A stretch of DNA of 64,000 nucleotides, taken from the NCBI RefSeq assembly GCF_016592575.1, contig NZ_AP017470.1, positions 1,262,501 through 1,326,500 on the forward strand. The letters run 5' to 3'. This document shows positions 41,269 to 50,571 of the stretch, piece after piece. Each line of letters opens with the position of its first letter. Within the stretch, counting starts at the first letter, position 1. This DNA comes from Thermotomaculum hydrothermale (GTDB lineage Bacteria; Acidobacteriota; Holophagae; Thermotomaculales; Thermotomaculaceae). The position numbers and the translations under genes are program-made. The notes under the pieces are model-generated. The model did not search any database. It was given only the letters and a program-made list of their open reading frames with translations, and was not told the DNA's origin.

Positions 41269-41945
41269 TGGATAAGGAAAGCAAAAAGATACGCTCAATG
41301 TTTAACAATATTTCACATAGATACGATTTTCTCAACCACTTTTTCAGTGCAAATGTTGACAGAATATGGAGAAAGAAAACAGTTCAATCCCTTGAAGGAG
41401 AAAGGGTTGAAAGGATTTTAGATGTAGCATGCGGCACCCTTGATTTAGCCGTTGATTTTGCAAAAAAATTCCCTGATGCAGACATCATTGGAGTTGACTT
41501 TGCCGAAAAAATGCTTGAAAGGGGATTAAAAAAGATTAAAGGGAAAAAGATTTACCCTTTCCACGCTGACGGAAGCAAACTCCCATTTAAAGACAATACC
41601 TTTGATGTTGTATCCATTGCTTTTGGAATTAGAAACTTTGAGGATATGGAAAAGGGGTTACAAGAGTTTAGAAGGGTTTTAAAACCAGGGGGGGTGTTGC
41701 TTGTTTTAGAGTTTACTCCGAATAAAAACCCGTTTTTTAACTTCTATACAGGCTATTTGATGCCTTTTTTAGCAAAAATCTTTATGTCAGACGGCAATTC
41801 TTACAAATACCTTCACAAATCGGTAAAAGAGTTCCCAAACGGAGAAGAATTTAAAAAAATAATAGAAAAACAGGGGTTTAGAGATGTTAAATTTTTCAGA
41901 CTCCCATTTGGAATATCCCTGCTCCACAAGGGATACAAAAAGTAA
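41268..41945 (+). CDS. ubiE: Demethylmenaquinone/ubiquinone methyltransferase UbiE/MenG
   Basis: A 225-residue SAM-dependent class I methyltransferase that carries out the C-methylation step of (mena)quinone synthesis. SAM motif I is DVACGTLDLAVDFA, followed by GVDFAEKML, DGSKLPFKDNTFD and FGIRNFEDMEKGLQEFRRVLKPGG in two parts, which is diagnostic of UbiE/MenG. In an anaerobe menaquinone is the likely product, matching the Nuo complex in this window. I use ATG 41268 (TGATG overlap) rather than the TTG just before. Confidence 0.9.
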   Translation: MDKESKKIRSMFNNISHRYDFLNHFFSANVDRIWRKKTVQSLEGERVERILDVACGTLDLAVDFAKKFPDADIIGVDFAEKMLERGLKKIKGKKIYPFHADGSKLPFKDNTFDVVSIAFGIRNFEDMEKGLQEFRRVLKPGGVLLVLEFTPNKNPFFNFYTGYLMPFLAKIFMSDGNSYKYLHKSVKEFPNGEEFKKIIEKQGFRDVKFFRLPFGISLLHKGYKK

Positions 41946-42642
41946 TAAAAAACAGTTTGAGGTTGTTTTAATCGATGCAGACGATACTTTATGGGAGAAC
42001 TATTTTTACTTTGAGCAGGCAAGAAACACATTTCTTAATTTTATGGAAAAACAGGGCTTTGACAGAGAAAACGTAAACTATTACCTTAACCATTTTGATA
42101 CAAAGAGACTTGAAGAAATAGGATTTGGAAGCAACGGGTTTAAAAAAGCAATGGAATTTACATTAAGTCAATTCTATAACGAATCTAAAAAGGAAATAGG
42201 CACCACAGAGCTTAAGTTACTTGAAAAAATAAAAACCTTTATTTACAACCAGCCTTCAATCCCCTATCCCGGGGTTAAAGAAACACTTGAATACTTAAAA
42301 AGGAAATACAAACTAATACTTTTGACAAAAGGAGAAGAAAAAGAGCAATTAAACAAGGTTGAACGCTCAGGATTATCAAGGTTTTTCAACTCATCAATAG
42401 TTTTAAATGACAAAAAAGAAGAGCATTACAGAGAGTTAATTGTAAGCTTAAAACTTAATCCAGAAAAAACAGTTATGGTTGGAAACTCCCCAAAATCAGA
42501 TATAAACCCGGCTGTAAAGGCCGGAATGTACGGAATTTTAATTCAGAGAGAAACCCAATGGGAATACGAGGAAGAAGAGCTAATAGACTCAGATAGAATT
42601 ATCATTATCCGCTCTTTTAAAGAATTAAAAAATGTTTTATGA
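41884..42642 (+). CDS. HAD-superfamily phosphatase (YjjG-like)
   Basis: A 252-residue haloacid-dehalogenase fold hydrolase. Motif I LIDADDTLWEN holds the nucleophile Asp, motif II Thr is in LLTKG, and motifs III/IV are PEKTVMVGNSPKSDINPAVKAG. The helical cap (~45-120) is of the C1 type, as in nucleotidase YjjG. The start at ATG 41884 (AGGGG upstream) gives a 62-bp overlap with ubiE; a TTG at 41908 is the only nearer in-frame option. The substrate is unknown. Confidence 0.85.
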   Translation: MLNFSDSHLEYPCSTRDTKSNKKQFEVVLIDADDTLWENYFYFEQARNTFLNFMEKQGFDRENVNYYLNHFDTKRLEEIGFGSNGFKKAMEFTLSQFYNESKKEIGTTELKLLEKIKTFIYNQPSIPYPGVKETLEYLKRKYKLILLTKGEEKEQLNKVERSGLSRFFNSSIVLNDKKEEHYRELIVSLKLNPEKTVMVGNSPKSDINPAVKAGMYGILIQRETQWEYEEEELIDSDRIIIIRSFKELKNVL

Positions 42643-43985
42643 ATAAAAAAATTTTCTCTGAAAACATAACAAAAACTATTTTTTCACTCTATATCCCTAT
42701 TTTTGCCACAATGATGCTTCAATCCCTCTACGGGATTATAGACACCATATTTGTAGGGAAATTAGGGGCAAATTCCCTTGCAGCAGTTGGACAGTCAAAC
42801 ACAATTTTAATGTTTGTTTTTGCCTTTATGTCCTCTGTTTCAATAGGCTCAACATCTTTAATTGCAAGGCAATTAGGAGCGAACAAAAAAAATGACGCAA
42901 ATAAAACGGTAAACCAATCTCTAATTTTAGGATCCATGCTCTCTTTAATTTTCTTTTTCCCTTTATTTTTTCTAACAAAACCTCTTTTAACCTCAATTAA
43001 TACAAACATAGAAATTCTTCCTCAGGCGGATATTTATTTAAAAATAAGTGCCTTCTCCCTTATTTTTGTTTTTTTTAACTTTATGATTAACTCCCTTTTA
43101 AGGGGAGCAGGATATGTAAAACCTTCATTTTTTTTAATGGCTGTAAGCAATATAATAAATGTTTTTTTAGACTATGCAATGATTTTCGGGCATTACGGAT
43201 TCCCTTTTTTAGGGGTAAAGGGGGCTGCTTACGCAACCTTAATTGCAAGAGCAATAGGCAGTGTTATGGGAATTTTAATACTGCTATCAAAAAAGTATGG
43301 TATTACCTTTCACAAAAGCTTTCTACCGGATTTCAGGATAATGAGACAGATACTTGAAGTAGGCTTTGTGGCTTCCATAATGGGGATTAGCAGGACGGTT
43401 TCATCATTAATCTTTATTGCACTTGTGGCAACCTTAGGGACAAAGGTTTTAGCCGCATTGCACGCTGGTATGTATGCTGAATCTATCTCACTCTTCTCTT
43501 CATTTGCATATTCAAGTGTAGCAACAACAATTGTCGGGCATTATTTAGGTGCTAAAAGGTTTGAAAAAATAAAAGAGATAAACAGAAAACTGCTAACATA
43601 TGCGTCTATTACTGGATTATTTTTCGGTTTTTTATTCTTTCTCTTTGCTGACAAAATAGCGCTTTTATTTACTAAAGATACTGAAGTTATTCTTTACATG
43701 ACCAAAATGCTTAAAACAATCTCTTTCTCAGAAGTTTTTCTTGCAATGGCATTTGTTTTTGTCGGTATTTACTATGCTGCAGGCTACATGGCTGTGCCTT
43801 TAAAAGCAAATATAATTTCATTCTGGCTTGTACGCCTCGGCTTTGCATACACCTTTATTAAATTCTATCCAGAAAAACCTGAACTAATTTTTGTTACAAT
43901 TGCTTTGTTAAACATTGTTTACTCGCTTATAATGTATGCAAATTATAGAACTGAAAATTACCTAATCTACTATAAAAATGTTTAA
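42639..43985 (+). CDS. MATE-family efflux transporter
   Basis: A 448-residue inner-membrane protein with 12 predicted helices in two MatE halves (~15-175 and ~235-395). The pattern GIIDTIFVGKLGANSLAAVGQS in the first half and a repeat of similar spacing in the second are typical of multidrug/organic-cation antiporters driven by Na+ or H+. It overlaps the HAD gene by four bases and precedes suhB by nine. The substrate is unknown. Confidence 0.9.
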   Translation: MNKKIFSENITKTIFSLYIPIFATMMLQSLYGIIDTIFVGKLGANSLAAVGQSNTILMFVFAFMSSVSIGSTSLIARQLGANKKNDANKTVNQSLILGSMLSLIFFFPLFFLTKPLLTSINTNIEILPQADIYLKISAFSLIFVFFNFMINSLLRGAGYVKPSFFLMAVSNIINVFLDYAMIFGHYGFPFLGVKGAAYATLIARAIGSVMGILILLSKKYGITFHKSFLPDFRIMRQILEVGFVASIMGISRTVSSLIFIALVATLGTKVLAALHAGMYAESISLFSSFAYSSVATTIVGHYLGAKRFEKIKEINRKLLTYASITGLFFGFLFFLFADKIALLFTKDTEVILYMTKMLKTISFSEVFLAMAFVFVGIYYAAGYMAVPLKANIISFWLVRLGFAYTFIKFYPEKPELIFVTIALLNIVYSLIMYANYRTENYLIYYKNV

Positions 43986-43994
43986 GGAGAAAAC

Positions 43995-44771
43995 ATGAAT
44001 GAGAGAATACTACTTTTAAAAGAACTTGGAAGGATTGCGTCACACATTCTTTTAAACTATTACGGAAAGATTGAAGACTACCAATTTAAGGGAAGTGTTG
44101 ATATTTTAACTGAAGCAGACAAAGAATGCGAAAAAACAATTATTGAAACCATATTAAGCAGGTTTCCAAAAGACTCTATTCTTGCCGAAGAATCAGGAGA
44201 AACTGGGAACAAATTGAAATCTGAATTTTTATGGGTTATTGACCCATTGGATGGTACAACAAACTTTGCCCATGGATATCCCTTCTTTGCATTCTCCTGT
44301 GCTTTGCAAAAAGACAATGAAACAATAGCCGCTCTGGTGGAAATCCCCTTTCTCAAAGAAACTTTTTTTGCAAAAAAAGGAGAGGGGGCTTACCTAAACG
44401 AGAAAAAAATCAGGGTCTCAAAGGTAAGCGAATTAAAAAAATCCCTTTTAGTAACAGGTCTTCCCTATTTCAGGGCAAAGGTTGTTGACAATTTGCTTGA
44501 AAAAATGAAAAAGGCTGTTTTAAATGGACAGGGTTTGAGAAGAGGAGGCGCGGCAGCAGTTGACTTATGCTATATTGCCTGCGGAAGGCTTGACGGATAC
44601 TTTGAGATAGGACTAAAACCGTGGGATACTGCGGCAGGAGTTTTAATAGTGGAAGAAGCAGGGGGTAAAGTTACTGATTACTCTGGAAACGAATTTTCTA
44701 TTTACGGGAATGAGATTGTGGCAACAAATTCATTGATACATAATGAGTTGATTGAAAAAGTTCTTAAATAA
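43995..44771 (+). CDS. suhB: Inositol-1-monophosphatase family protein SuhB
   Basis: A 258-residue Mg2+-dependent Li+-sensitive phosphatase family member. Metal ligands: EE of LAEESGE and DPLDGTTNFAHGYPFFA, with the second signature PWDTAAGVLIVEEAGG. It hydrolyses inositol phosphate or related sugar phosphates; SuhB also acts in rRNA transcription in some bacteria. AAGGAG lies before the ATG. It is the last gene of the plus-strand run, with a terminator right after the stop. Confidence 0.92.
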   Translation: MNERILLLKELGRIASHILLNYYGKIEDYQFKGSVDILTEADKECEKTIIETILSRFPKDSILAEESGETGNKLKSEFLWVIDPLDGTTNFAHGYPFFAFSCALQKDNETIAALVEIPFLKETFFAKKGEGAYLNEKKIRVSKVSELKKSLLVTGLPYFRAKVVDNLLEKMKKAVLNGQGLRRGGAAAVDLCYIACGRLDGYFEIGLKPWDTAAGVLIVEEAGGKVTDYSGNEFSIYGNEIVATNSLIHNELIEKVLK

Positions 44772-44773
44772 AA

Positions 44774-44797
44774 AAAGCCCCGAAAATTCGGGGCTTT
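44774..44797. terminator. Bidirectional terminator between suhB and the LivK-like gene
   Basis: AAAGCCCCGAA-AA-TTCGGGGCTTT, an 11-bp perfect stem flanked by A-rich and T-rich runs, so it can stop transcription from both converging genes. Confidence 0.88.
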
Positions 44798-44821
44798 AAA
44801 TTTATTGCTTTCCTATCTATT

Positions 44822-46009
44822 TTACTTCTTATTTAAAATTGAATCTTTAACCTTGTTAATGTCTTCGTCTGTAATTATTGTGCTGAAGATATTTCCATCT
44901 TTGTCTTTTCTTACAACGAAAATTTTCGGGAATTTAACAACATCGCCAAACCTGTCAAATGTTACATCGCCAGCAATACCTTTATACCCTTTTGTCTGCT
45001 GAAGCCTTCTCAAAACATCGTCAGACCTTGGTGATTTTTCATTAGCATATGCTGCAATCTTTAAAGCATCATAAGCGTGTGCAGCATATACATCAGGCTC
45101 ATGTCCACACCTATCAATAAAATCTTTTACAAACCTTTTTACATCTTCCCTTGTGCTTTTCGGGTCAAATTGAGCCTTTGCGTAGACAAGCCCAACTGCG
45201 AAATCGCCCATCTCTTTTATAAAAGATGGCCTTCCAATAGAGGAAGAAGCAAATTTGTACGCTTTAACCTTTTCTTCATCTAATGCCTTCAAAAGCATTT
45301 TCGCATCGTCAGGATATGAGCACATAACGACCGCTTCAGGATCCAATTCTTTTATCTTTTTGGCAATAGCAACAAAGTCATCGTAAATAGCATCAGGTGA
45401 ATACCTGATAACATCTTTAACATCCATATCGGCAGTATTTCTTGCAATTCTTAAAATCTCGTTTGAAACTCCATAGCCGTATTCATTTTTTACTGCAACT
45501 ACAACAATTGACCTGATAAGCATTTTATTAAACATTACATCAGCTAACTTTTTGGCCTCAATTGTATCAGAAGGGTATACCCTGAAAGTATAATCGTTAC
45601 CCTTTTGAGTAAGCCTTGGAGTTGAAGCAGTTGGTGATACAAAAGGAACCTTATACTTTTCAGCGAGAGGAGCAACTGCTAAAGCTACTTCACTTGCACA
45701 TGGTCCTACAACGACACTAACATGATTCTCTTTAACAAGTTTTTTATATGCCTCTTTTCCCTTTTCAGGAATACCCATTGAATCTTCGTAAAATACCTCT
45801 ACTTTTTTACCTTTAATTCCACCTTCCGCATTTAAATGAATCTTTGCTATTTCAATAGCACATTTAATATCTTTACCAATAGGAGCAAGAACACCTGAAA
45901 GAGGAACAATTGCTCCAATTCTTACAACCTTATCCTTTTTACAGGCTGTTGTGGACATTACCGCAATTAACATACCTATTGAAATTATTGCCACAAGTAA
46001 TTTTTTCAT
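44822..46009 (-). CDS. ABC-transporter periplasmic binding lipoprotein (LivK-like)
   Basis: A 395-residue type I periplasmic binding protein of the branched-chain amino-acid (Peripla_BP_6) family. The signal peptide ends in STTAC-KK, a poor but plausible lipobox, so it is likely a lipoprotein. Core motifs: IGAIVPLSGVLAPIGKDI, LNAEGGIKGKKVEVFYEDS, VVVGPCASEVALAVAPLAEKY. It captures an amino acid, amide or aromatic compound for import. No permease or ATPase genes adjoin it; they must lie elsewhere, or it acts as a sensor. It has its own promoter and ribosome site AGGAGG. Confidence 0.9.
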   Translation of the reverse strand: MKKLLVAIISIGMLIAVMSTTACKKDKVVRIGAIVPLSGVLAPIGKDIKCAIEIAKIHLNAEGGIKGKKVEVFYEDSMGIPEKGKEAYKKLVKENHVSVVVGPCASEVALAVAPLAEKYKVPFVSPTASTPRLTQKGNDYTFRVYPSDTIEAKKLADVMFNKMLIRSIVVVAVKNEYGYGVSNEILRIARNTADMDVKDVIRYSPDAIYDDFVAIAKKIKELDPEAVVMCSYPDDAKMLLKALDEEKVKAYKFASSSIGRPSFIKEMGDFAVGLVYAKAQFDPKSTREDVKRFVKDFIDRCGHEPDVYAAHAYDALKIAAYANEKSPRSDDVLRRLQQTKGYKGIAGDVTFDRFGDVVKFPKIFVVRKDKDGNIFSTIITDEDINKVKDSILNKK

Positions 46010-46043
46010 TTTTCCTCCTGAATAATTAATATCTTACAAAAAA

Positions 46044-46072
46044 AACATATCAAAATAAGCAATAACTGTCAA
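46044..46072 (-). promoter_or_regulatory. Promoter of the LivK-like gene
   Basis: Minus strand TTGACA (46072-46067), a 17-bp spacer and TATGTT (46049-46044), about 35 bp before the ATG. It separates this gene from the nuo-nox run upstream. Confidence 0.75.
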
Positions 46073-46088
46073 TGTTAAACAAAGAACA

Positions 46089-47429
46089 CTACTTTAACTT
46101 CCCTGACAAAACATTTGCTGCAACAAGCACTGGATCCCATACAGGTGAAAAAGGCGGCGCATAGGCAAGGTCAAACATAGAAAATTCCTTAACCGTATTT
46201 CCGTTGAAAATTGCTGTTGCAACAATATTTATCCTGTGGGCAACTCCTGTTTTGCCAATCATTTGACAGCCTAATAATTTCCCTGTTTTCTTGTCCCCAA
46301 TCATTGCAACCTGTATAGGGTATTTGTATTTGTATCCATGGGCAGCAGAGGAAGCAGTAATAACAATTTCAACTGGGTCAAATCCTTCATTTAAAGCATC
46401 GTTTAATGTTAATCCACAGCTTGCAACCTCTTTATCAAAGAGTTTAAATTCTGCACTTTTTATTACCCCCGGGAACCTCGCAAGTTCCCTTGCCGCATTT
46501 AAACCAGCAACTCTTCCTTGCTTGTTGGCCACTGTCCCAAGAGGCACATAGGTCTTTCTGTTTGTAATCCTGTGAATACTTTCAGCACAATCACCAGCAG
46601 CAAAAATCCCGGATATTGAGGTTTCCATTTTACTATCAACAGCAATTGCCCCATTTACTCCAAGCTCAATGCCAGCATCTTTAGCAAGCTTACTATTTGG
46701 CTTTACTCCAGTTGCAAGCAAAACAATATCTGCCTCAAATTCACCTGAAGTGGTTATAACCCTGTCATTGTCAATCCTTTCAACAGTTGTATTAAAATAT
46801 GCCTTAACACCGTTTCCCTCAAGGGTTTTTAAAATAGAGTTAATAATCTCTCCATTGTAATTTGGCATTGGTTTTTCAAGCATTTCAACAATTGTAACAT
46901 CAAGCCCTGATTCTTTGAAACTCTCAGCCATTTCAAGCCCTATATATCCAGCGCCTATAATAACCGCTTTTTTAGGCTTTTTTTCCTCTATAAATTTTTT
47001 AATAGCAACCCCATCGTTTAATGTTCTTAAAGAAAAAACATTTTCATTATCAATTCCCGGGATTGGAGGTTTAACAGGTGATGCGCCTGTTGCTATAACA
47101 AGCCTATCGTAGTTAATAGATTTTTCTTTTCCACTTATTAACTCTTTGTAAAAAACTCTTTTTTCATTTGGGGATATCCCTAAAACAAGGTGATTAGTTC
47201 TTACATCAATGCCTCTTTTGTCTCTTGCATCATCAACTGTAAGCACAATTAAGTCTTTGTAATCCCCATCAGGATTTGCAATATAGTATGGCATACTGCA
47301 GGCACCGTAAGAAATGAATTCCCCTTTTTCAAGAACAATTACCTCCGCACCTTTGTCTACCTTTTTAATTCTGCTTGCGGCACTCATTCCCGCCGCAATA
47401 CCACCGATAACAACATACCTATTGCCCAT
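46089..47429 (-). CDS. CoA-disulfide reductase / NADH oxidase-like flavoprotein
   Basis: A 446-residue pyridine nucleotide-disulfide oxidoreductase of the single-cysteine class. FAD motif VIGGIAAGMSAASR at the N-terminus, redox Cys near residue 43 in SYGACSMPYYI, NAD(P)H motif IGAGYIGLEMAE (~157-168), a second FAD motif IFAAGDCAE and a C-terminal dimerisation domain. Relatives reduce CoA disulfide, O2 to water or peroxide, or persulfides. It lies downstream of rex and dinG and overlaps the coiled-coil gene by 11 bp, so it may share Rex control as an NADH-consuming safety valve. No rhodanese domain is attached. Confidence 0.85.
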   Translation of the reverse strand: MGNRYVVIGGIAAGMSAASRIKKVDKGAEVIVLEKGEFISYGACSMPYYIANPDGDYKDLIVLTVDDARDKRGIDVRTNHLVLGISPNEKRVFYKELISGKEKSINYDRLVIATGASPVKPPIPGIDNENVFSLRTLNDGVAIKKFIEEKKPKKAVIIGAGYIGLEMAESFKESGLDVTIVEMLEKPMPNYNGEIINSILKTLEGNGVKAYFNTTVERIDNDRVITTSGEFEADIVLLATGVKPNSKLAKDAGIELGVNGAIAVDSKMETSISGIFAAGDCAESIHRITNRKTYVPLGTVANKQGRVAGLNAARELARFPGVIKSAEFKLFDKEVASCGLTLNDALNEGFDPVEIVITASSAAHGYKYKYPIQVAMIGDKKTGKLLGCQMIGKTGVAHRINIVATAIFNGNTVKEFSMFDLAYAPPFSPVWDPVLVAANVLSGKLK

Positions 47430-48021
47430 CTTTCACCACCTTAGTTTTTATTTTAACTTTATCATTTTCCTCAACCAATCTTATCTGCAATTTAGCATTT
47501 CTATTTTTCTCTTTAATCATCTGAAACCTATCATATATCTTTTTCTTAAAAACTTCATAGGGAACATTTACCTGTTTTTTCTGGCTTTCTAACTTTATTT
47601 TATAATCATTATAAATTTTTTGTAACTTCTGCTCTTCTGACTTAATATCCCCAATTACAACCTTTTCTTCTTGAGGAACAACTGTTCTATTTTCTTCTTT
47701 TGCGTCAACTAATGGAACTGTAATCAATCCTTCCTCTTTTAATTTTTGATACTTTTTCTCCTGAAAATCTTTTAATCTATTGAAGTTTATTTTCTGGACA
47801 TTATACCTTGCAAGTAAATTCTCAAACCTGAATTTATGAATGTATTTTTTAAATGGAATCCTTCTTAATGTTTTTATTAACTCTTTAACCCTTTGCTCGG
47901 CAAACTCAAGATTCACATCAGGCATATGGGCTAATTCCCTGTTGTATTCAATCCTTAATCTCTTTATCTCTTTTTCCAGATTGTCTAACAGTATAGTTAC
48001 ATTGTCTTTTTCTTTGTTCAT
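47419..48021 (-). CDS. Conserved coiled-coil protein of unknown function
   Basis: A 200-residue, highly charged, mostly helical protein without signal peptide or membrane segment. Helices at ~5-30 and ~75-100 and a C-terminal segment FKKKIYDRFQMIKEKNRNAKLQIRLVEENDKVKIKTKVVK. That C-terminal pattern recalls a short domain found in myxobacterial and acidobacterial proteins (MXAN_5187 C-terminal type), but I hold this only loosely. It starts 43 bp after the dinG stop and overlaps the flavoprotein gene by 11 bp. No function is assigned. Confidence 0.6.
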   Translation of the reverse strand: MNKEKDNVTILLDNLEKEIKRLRIEYNRELAHMPDVNLEFAEQRVKELIKTLRRIPFKKYIHKFRFENLLARYNVQKINFNRLKDFQEKKYQKLKEEGLITVPLVDAKEENRTVVPQEEKVVIGDIKSEEQKLQKIYNDYKIKLESQKKQVNVPYEVFKKKIYDRFQMIKEKNRNAKLQIRLVEENDKVKIKTKVVKDGQ

Positions 48022-48064
48022 TCTTCACCACTTAAAGTTATCTCATTAATATTTTAATACATTT

Positions 48065-49909
48065 TTAAAGGTTTATTAGTTTTTTGTCAATAAAATCAAA
48101 AACTCTCTCTTTATCATTTACAACCTCAAAATTAAATAAACTTTTTAAAAAGAATTTTCCGTACCATTTTTTCTGAATTCTTTTGTCTAAAATTATAAAA
48201 ATCCCTTTATCTTTTTCATCCCGTATAAGCCTACCCATACCCTGTTTTAACTGTAAAACTGAAAGAGGTATTGCATAATCCTTAAAAGAATTTTTAATCC
48301 TTGATGATTTTTCACTAAAAACAGGGTCATCAGGTCTGTTAAAGGGGAGTCTATCAATAATAACACAGGATAAATCCTCCCCCTTTATATCAATCCCCTC
48401 CCAGAAAGAAAAGCTACCAATTAAGACTGAGTTTTGACTTTCTCTAAACCTTTCTATTAAAAAAGAATTGCTGTCTTCACCCTGTACAAGTATGTTTAAA
48501 TCAACTTTGTTTCTTAAAGCATTGGCAAATAGTTTTACATTTTTCAAGCTTGTACAAAGCAAAAAGGTTTTTCCCTTTATTCTTTTTAAAATATCATAAA
48601 TTTCTTCAACAGACTTTTCTACAAAATCAGGTTCATCAACAAAGGGAATATCCAATGGAACATATAACAAAGTATTCTCTTTGTAATTAAAGACAGAGGG
48701 TAAAACAAAGCTTTCTGCATACTCAACTCCAACGCTTTTCTTAAAAAAATCAAGGGAATTGTTAACAGCCAGAGTTGCAGAAGTAAAAATTACACAGGGA
48801 TAATAGACACTAAAAAGATTAGAAAGTTTGTCAGATACATTTAAAGGGATATTCTTAAAAACAACGCTTTTATCTTCGTATTCATAGAATGAAACAAAAT
48901 CTGGATTATCTATAAGCTCAACAAAAACTATAAACCTATCTGCCCTTTTTATTAAATTAGTCTTTAAATCAAAATCATCTTCATCTATTAATTTCAAATC
49001 CTCTTTTAAAAAACCCATGGTTTCTTTCAACTTGTAAAAATACTTTTTCTGTTTTTTGTCAATCCTTGCTGTCTGAATATTTTCAAGTTCGAGATTTTCT
49101 TTGTTTTGAAGGTACTCAAAATTCTTAACATACTTTAACCTTAACTCTGATGGAAGCTGATTAAAAAATATAGTAAGCATCCTCAAGGAAAAAGTTTCTC
49201 CAAACTGAATTGAAGCAATAGTTTCAAATTTATGGGCCTCATCTATAACCACAACATCTGCAAGAGGGAGAATGCTTCCAAAATCAGAGGATTTAACTGC
49301 TAAATCTGAAACAAAAAGATGATGGTTAACAAGTACAATATCAGCATCAACAGCCCTTTTTCTTGCTCTATAAAAATAGCATTCTTTGTAATGAGGACAC
49401 TTTCTCCCTGTACAAAAATTTTTATCAGCATTAATCTTTCTAATTGAAATGTCTGAAAGAGAAAGCCCTTCAATTTCAGAAAAATCACCTTTCTCTGTGT
49501 ATTCAATCCAGCTTGAAATTGTGTTGTATAAGTGTTTCTCTCTGTTTGAACCAGGTTTATTTTTTTCGTTGAAAAATCTAAGCAAACAGAGGTAATTCTG
49601 CCTTCCTTTAAGTATTTCAACCTTATAATCCCTGTTAAACAACTGTGCAGTAAATGGAATATCTTTTTCAAATAATTGATGCTGTAAAACAATGGTAGCT
49701 GTTGATATAATCGCTTTCTTCTCTTTTTGAAAAATAGGCAATAGATAGGCAAATGTTTTCCCAACTCCTGTAGGCGCTTCAATAACAAGAGGTTTGCATT
49801 CATCAATGGCATTGGCCACCTTCTCGGCCATTAGAATTTGAGACTCTCTCTCTGAGAATCCATCTAAAAACTTAGCAAGAAGGCCGTTTTGACTGAAAAA
49901 CTCTCTCAT
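48065..49909 (-). CDS. dinG: DinG/XPD-like iron-sulfur DNA helicase
   Basis: A 614-residue SF2 helicase. Walker A EAPTGVGKT (44-52), DEAH box VVIDEAHKF (~221-228), and four cysteines (108, 166, 171, 177) inserted in the first domain that match the [4Fe-4S] cluster of XPD/DinG. The second RecA domain ends with VLQLKQGMGRLIRDEKDKG (motif VI). It unwinds 5'-tailed, forked or R-loop DNA in replication and repair. No exonuclease domain is present. It overlaps rex by four bases. Confidence 0.9.
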   Translation of the reverse strand: MREFFSQNGLLAKFLDGFSERESQILMAEKVANAIDECKPLVIEAPTGVGKTFAYLLPIFQKEKKAIISTATIVLQHQLFEKDIPFTAQLFNRDYKVEILKGRQNYLCLLRFFNEKNKPGSNREKHLYNTISSWIEYTEKGDFSEIEGLSLSDISIRKINADKNFCTGRKCPHYKECYFYRARKRAVDADIVLVNHHLFVSDLAVKSSDFGSILPLADVVVIDEAHKFETIASIQFGETFSLRMLTIFFNQLPSELRLKYVKNFEYLQNKENLELENIQTARIDKKQKKYFYKLKETMGFLKEDLKLIDEDDFDLKTNLIKRADRFIVFVELIDNPDFVSFYEYEDKSVVFKNIPLNVSDKLSNLFSVYYPCVIFTSATLAVNNSLDFFKKSVGVEYAESFVLPSVFNYKENTLLYVPLDIPFVDEPDFVEKSVEEIYDILKRIKGKTFLLCTSLKNVKLFANALRNKVDLNILVQGEDSNSFLIERFRESQNSVLIGSFSFWEGIDIKGEDLSCVIIDRLPFNRPDDPVFSEKSSRIKNSFKDYAIPLSVLQLKQGMGRLIRDEKDKGIFIILDKRIQKKWYGKFFLKSLFNFEVVNDKERVFDFIDKKLINL

Positions 49910-50571
49910 TCACTATCTTTAAGATTTGAGACATAATATGCTAACATTTCAAGCAATGCCCTGAAATCGGCACATACTGTTTTCACATTGTTGGGAACAG
50001 AAATCCTTGCAGGGGCAAAATTCATTAAACCCTTTACCCCTGCTTTTACAAATGCATCTGCAACCTGTTGAGCCGCCCTCGCAGGAACGGCTATAATTCC
50101 CATATCAACCTTTAATTCTTTTACTTTTTCAGGCAATTCTTTAACATGGAAAATAGGGATATTGTTTTCCCCGTAGGTTCTCCCCACCTTCCTTGCGTTG
50201 CTGTCAAACATTGCAACAATCCTGAATGAGCCCTCATTGAATTTTGGGTAATGAGCAAGAGCTTTTCCTAAATTACCAGCTCCAGCAATTGCCACATTAT
50301 AAACCCTCTGAAGGCCTAAAATCATTTTTATCTTTTCAATTATCTCATCAACATTATAGCCAACACCCCTTTTCCCGAATGTGCCAAAGTATGAAAAATC
50401 CTTTCTTATTAAATCAGAATTTAAATTAAACCTCTCTGCCAACTCCTTTGAGGAAACAAATTCGTACCCTTCCTCTTTTAATTGAATAAAGCACCTCAAA
50501 TAAAGTGTTAGCCTTCTTGCAACAACCTCTGAGACACAGGAACAATATTTTTTCAATTCCTTTTCATTCAT
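49906..50571 (-). CDS. rex: Redox-sensing transcriptional repressor Rex
   Basis: A 221-residue Rex protein: an N-terminal winged helix (SSKELAERFNLNSDLIRKDFSYFG; GKRGVGYNV, the DNA-contact wing) and a Rossmann domain with GAGNLG (97-102) that binds NADH/NAD+. High NADH releases it from DNA and induces NADH-oxidising and fermentation genes. It overlaps nuoN by four bases at the end of the nuo run, a fitting place for a regulator of NADH dehydrogenase. I see no clear Rex operator in the window; the nuo promoter lies outside. Confidence 0.95.
   Translation of the reverse strand: MNEKELKKYCSCVSEVVARRLTLYLRCFIQLKEEGYEFVSSKELAERFNLNSDLIRKDFSYFGTFGKRGVGYNVDEIIEKIKMILGLQRVYNVAIAGAGNLGKALAHYPKFNEGSFRIVAMFDSNARKVGRTYGENNIPIFHVKELPEKVKELKVDMGIIAVPARAAQQVADAFVKAGVKGLMNFAPARISVPNNVKTVCADFRALLEMLAYYVSNLKDSE

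Noticed and set aside
46010-46088. Rex operator upstream of the LivK-like gene
   Set aside because: The TTGACA there is a -35 box; no TTGTGA...TCACAA dyad is visible.
49300-49812. A 170-codon minus-strand frame overlapping dinG
   Set aside because: Out-of-frame reading within DinG, whose helicase motifs are all in the other frame.
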